Source: an uncultured Mediterranea sp.
Lineage (GTDB): Bacteria > Bacteroidota > Bacteroidia > Bacteroidales > Bacteroidaceae
DNA length: 64,000 bases
Reading direction: 5' to 3'
Assembly (NCBI GenBank): GCA_945641355.1
Contig: CALZEQ010000006.1
Span: 26,427-90,426 of the forward strand
How positions within the stretch are numbered: position 1 is the first letter of the stretch; each line of letters begins with the position of its first letter. Below are positions 63,944 through 64,000 of this stretch, piece after piece. Both the position numbers and the translations under genes were made by a program. The notes beneath the pieces were generated by a model, which saw nothing but the letters and a program-made list of their open reading frames with translations, was not told the origin of the DNA and searched no databases.

Positions 63944-63970
63944 AAGGCGGACACACAAATCCGCCTTACA
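63944..63970 (-). repeat. REP variant with covaried stem
   Basis: AAGGCGGA and TCCGCCTT form the 8-bp stem; the two outermost G-C pairs of the consensus are replaced by A-T pairs on both sides. Confidence 0.75.
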
Positions 63971-64000
63971 GACTCGATGGAAAATCTGAGTTCTGACACA

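Overview
The window looks like a chromosomal segment from a member of the Bacteroidales, most likely Bacteroides or a close relative. The evidence is the Bacteroidetes-type -7 promoter box (TAnnTTTG) in front of many genes, the small DUF4295 gene behind rpmB-rpmG, a complete MoxR-DUF58-BatABCDE aerotolerance operon, PCMD-type lipoproteins, a 'smalltalk' micro-protein, and weak Shine-Dalgarno sequences. No tRNA, rRNA or CRISPR array was seen.

Layout. 0-4 kb: the end of a zinc-ribbon protein, then a three-gene envelope cluster (PCMD lipoprotein, outer-membrane barrel, exported unknown). 4-13 kb, minus strand: an exopolysaccharide export locus (initiating sugar-phosphate transferase, Wza-like lipoprotein, Wzc-like tyrosine kinase, YjbH split into two genes, a large lipoprotein, a HAD hydrolase). 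13-22 kb: FHA protein, HU/SPOR protein, rfbC, ugd, a lipoprotein, a DEAD helicase, a thioredoxin-fold protein without its cysteines, serB. 21.6-28.4 kb, minus strand: a TPP-riboswitch-controlled thiamine operon (thiS-thiE-thiG-thiC-thiH-thiF-tenI) into which a REP-associated tyrosine transposase (RAYT) gene and several palindromes have inserted. 28.4-33 kb: ispE, dnaB, a TolC-family protein. 33-40.2 kb: a GC-rich accessory island with a minus-strand cluster of small genes, a 1.1 kb repeat-dense gap and four plus-strand genes of unknown function, including an 834-residue protein with a degenerate P-loop. 40.4-55 kb: pheT, yebC, a ppk remnant, tamB, tsaD, pncC, rpmB-rpmG-DUF4295, ftsY-rimO, two HU-type genes. 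55-64 kb: the Bat operon.

The strongest signal beyond ordinary genes is a family of at least 16 interspersed palindromes with the architecture of REP elements: GTAG, an 8-bp stem (GGGCGGAC/GTCCGCCC or the covarying GGGCAGAC/GTCTGCCC), and a loop near CTATGT. They occur singly and as inverted pairs. A RAYT gene, the enzyme class that mobilises such elements, lies in the same window and carries one copy inside its own reading frame. Several pairs are fused to a heptamer repeat (YGTAGCT)n and an octamer repeat (TGACAACR)n, giving a composite element of about 150-190 bp. Copies bracket the island at 31-40 kb. Other points of interest are poly-C tracts at the start of the sugar transferase gene and at the end of the wzc-like gene, an AT palindrome nested in inverted octamer arrays upstream of the island operon, a tamB-like gene with no standard start codon before its membrane anchor, and an HU-transmembrane-LysM fusion.
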